NCBI GenBank assembly: GCA_002401565.1
Contig: NVTL01000035.1
Coordinates: 24,027-31,403, forward strand
From: Rhodospirillaceae bacterium
GTDB lineage: Bacteria > Pseudomonadota > Alphaproteobacteria > Rhodospirillales > Magnetovibrionaceae
Direction: 5' to 3'
DNA: 7,377 bases
Shown in pieces: positions 6,692 to 7,377 of this stretch. The notes below the pieces were generated by a model. The model was not told the origin of the DNA and searched no databases. It worked only from the letters and a program-made list of their open reading frames with translations. A program made the position numbers and the translations under genes. Every line of letters starts with the position of its first letter. Position 1 is the stretch's first letter.

Positions 6692-7090
6692 ATGGAATCT
6701 CAACCTCTATTTATTTTACTGTGTTCAGAGCAGCATGAAAAACTACAGATGGCGGCCATGATGGCCGCCGTCGCTGCTGTATCGGAACGCAAAGTTTTTG
6801 TCTTTGTCAGCATGGGGGCGATTGTTCCCTTTGGAAAATCAACAGAGGATTCAAAACGGTATCAAGGCGGTGCCTTTTCTGATCTGATGATTGAGAAAAA
6901 GGTTCCCGATGCGATTGACCTCTTTAAACAGGGCAAAATGTTAGGCGACTTAACGATGGTGCCGTGTTCGATGGTTATGGGTATTATGGACTGGAAACTC
7001 AGCGATTTGGTTGAGGACTTGTTTGACGAAGCCATTGGCCTAACGCAGTTTTTGTCCGATGCCGAAACCGGTCAATTGGTCACGTTGTAA
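6692..7090 (+). CDS. DsrE-superfamily (DsrE2/DsrE3-like) putative sulfurtransferase
   Basis: A 132-residue soluble protein of the DsrE/DsrF superfamily. It opens with a hydrophobic strand and a helix rich in Ala and Met (FILLCSEQHEKLQMAAMMAAVAAV), followed by a second strand (KVFVFVSMGAIVPF). This is the usual start of the fold. The stretch V90-P-C92-S-M-V-M-G-I-M resembles the conserved cysteine segment of DsrE2/DsrE3 proteins, so C92 is the likely sulfur-carrying residue; C11 is a second cysteine at the end of the first strand. No membrane anchor is evident. It probably accepts or hands on persulfide sulfur together with the TusA-like protein encoded next. Its ATG is 24 bases past the yeeE stop and has only a weak ribosome site (GCGAG at 6681-6685), so yield may depend on upstream translation. 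The subfamily (DsrE2, DsrE3 or other) cannot be settled by eye. Confidence 0.75.
   Translation: MESQPLFILLCSEQHEKLQMAAMMAAVAAVSERKVFVFVSMGAIVPFGKSTEDSKRYQGGAFSDLMIEKKVPDAIDLFKQGKMLGDLTMVPCSMVMGIMDWKLSDLVEDLFDEAIGLTQFLSDAETGQLVTL
6751..6769 (+). repeat. Strong GC hairpin early in the dsrE-like gene
   Basis: GGCGGCCAT (6751-6759), one central G, then ATGGCCGCC (6761-6769) form a perfect 9-base dyad. In RNA it gives a 7-bp all-GC stem with loop ATGAT. CAGCA (6731-6735) and TGCTG (6775-6779) could pair outside it. It lies 60 bases into the gene and encodes part of the Ala/Met helix, so it may simply reflect codon composition. Confidence 0.4.
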
Positions 7091-7109
7091 AAGAAAAAAG
7101 GGTAGGGAC

Positions 7110-7340
7110 TTGGCAGAAAGAACAACAGTTGATGCCCGTGGAGCACTTTGCCCGGCGCCCTTGATGGAACTGATTGCGACCTTAAAGTTTGTCGAAATTG
7201 GTGATGAAATTGAAGTGCTCACAACGGACGAGGGGTCTTCGAAAGATATCCCCGTCTGGGTGAATAAAGTTGGTCACAGCATGGTTGGTGTGACAAAGGT
7301 CGAGGACCATTGGAGCGTCGTTATGGTCAAACAAAAATAA
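7110..7340 (+). CDS. TusA-family sulfur carrier, YeeD-like, with probable TTG start
   Basis: A 76-residue TusA-family protein if begun at TTG 7110. The signature is D8-A-R-G-A-L-C14-P-A-P-L, with C14 the sulfur-accepting residue. Downstream, GDEIEVLTTDEGSSKDIPVW and the KVGH that follows carry the I-P-x-W...G-H pattern of E. coli YeeD and of TusA domains paired with DsrE or YeeE partners. This differs from the tusA at 5110-5334, so the two are divergent paralogs. The first in-frame ATG (7059) would overlap the dsrE-like gene by 32 bases and add a basic N-terminus with no match to the family. The TTG has AAAGGG (7097-7102) seven bases upstream and gives the normal family length. In E. coli, YeeD works with YeeE in thiosulfate uptake by removing sulfur on the cytoplasmic side; the same is likely here, possibly with the DsrE-like protein. 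Confidence 0.85.
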   Translation: MAERTTVDARGALCPAPLMELIATLKFVEIGDEIEVLTTDEGSSKDIPVWVNKVGHSMVGVTKVEDHWSVVMVKQK

Positions 7341-7377
7341 CGCCTCACAGATCATATAAAAACGGCCGCTTTCGAGA
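7341..7377. other. Right edge without a gene
   Basis: The last 37 bases after the YeeD-like stop show no coding start. They contain a short A-tract followed by CGGCCGC, which could be the 5' arm of a terminator cut by the window end, but the second arm is not available. Confidence 0.3.

Noticed and set aside
7353..7377. Terminator after the YeeD-like gene
   Set aside because: Only a possible 5' arm (A-tract plus CGGCCGC) is inside the window; the bases present do not complete a convincing stem.
1..7377. Search for tRNA, rRNA, CRISPR arrays, insertion sequences or integration sites
   Set aside because: No cloverleaf, regularly spaced repeats, transposase frames or terminal inverted repeats were seen; the window reads as ordinary chromosomal metabolic operons.

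Overview
The window looks like a sulfur-oxidation locus from a proteobacterium, most likely an alphaproteobacterium. This is an inference from gene content, moderate G+C and the look of the proteins; no rRNA or other marker is present, so genus cannot be given. Marine or magnetotactic Rhodospirillales-type bacteria would fit.

Layout. The left edge holds the first 34 codons of a reverse-strand formate--tetrahydrofolate ligase (fhs). A 201-base divergent gap separates it from a forward operon, soeA-soeB-soeC (306-5026), encoding a molybdopterin/iron-sulfur/membrane-anchor enzyme best explained as the cytoplasmic sulfite dehydrogenase SoeABC. A perfect GNRA-loop hairpin with A- and T-tracts on its two sides (5055-5091) ends soeC and also the convergent reverse-strand gene tusA (5110-5334). 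An AT-rich divergent control region (5335-5560) follows, with repeated CTAATATATT boxes. A second forward operon then runs to the right edge: a YeeE/YedE (TsuA-like) membrane transporter, a DsrE-superfamily protein, and a second, YeeD-like TusA protein that appears to start with TTG.

How the genes may work together. The YeeE-type channel would bring in thiosulfate or another sulfane-sulfur compound. The DsrE-like and TusA-like proteins each carry a cysteine suited to holding sulfur as a persulfide, and could pull the imported sulfur off the transporter and pass it on. Cytoplasmic sulfur oxidation (enzymes not in this window) would yield sulfite. SoeABC would oxidise sulfite to sulfate on the cytoplasmic side and send the electrons to the quinone pool. 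The link between the two operons is inferred from proximity, pathway logic and short sequence words shared by their upstream regions.

Points most worth a second look: the YeeE-type protein has Gly265 where internal symmetry and family spacing predict a conserved transport cysteine; a DsrE gene sits between yeeE and the yeeD-like gene; and the tusA/yeeE divergent promoter holds an organised set of repeats overlapping both predicted promoters, part of which recurs upstream of soeA.
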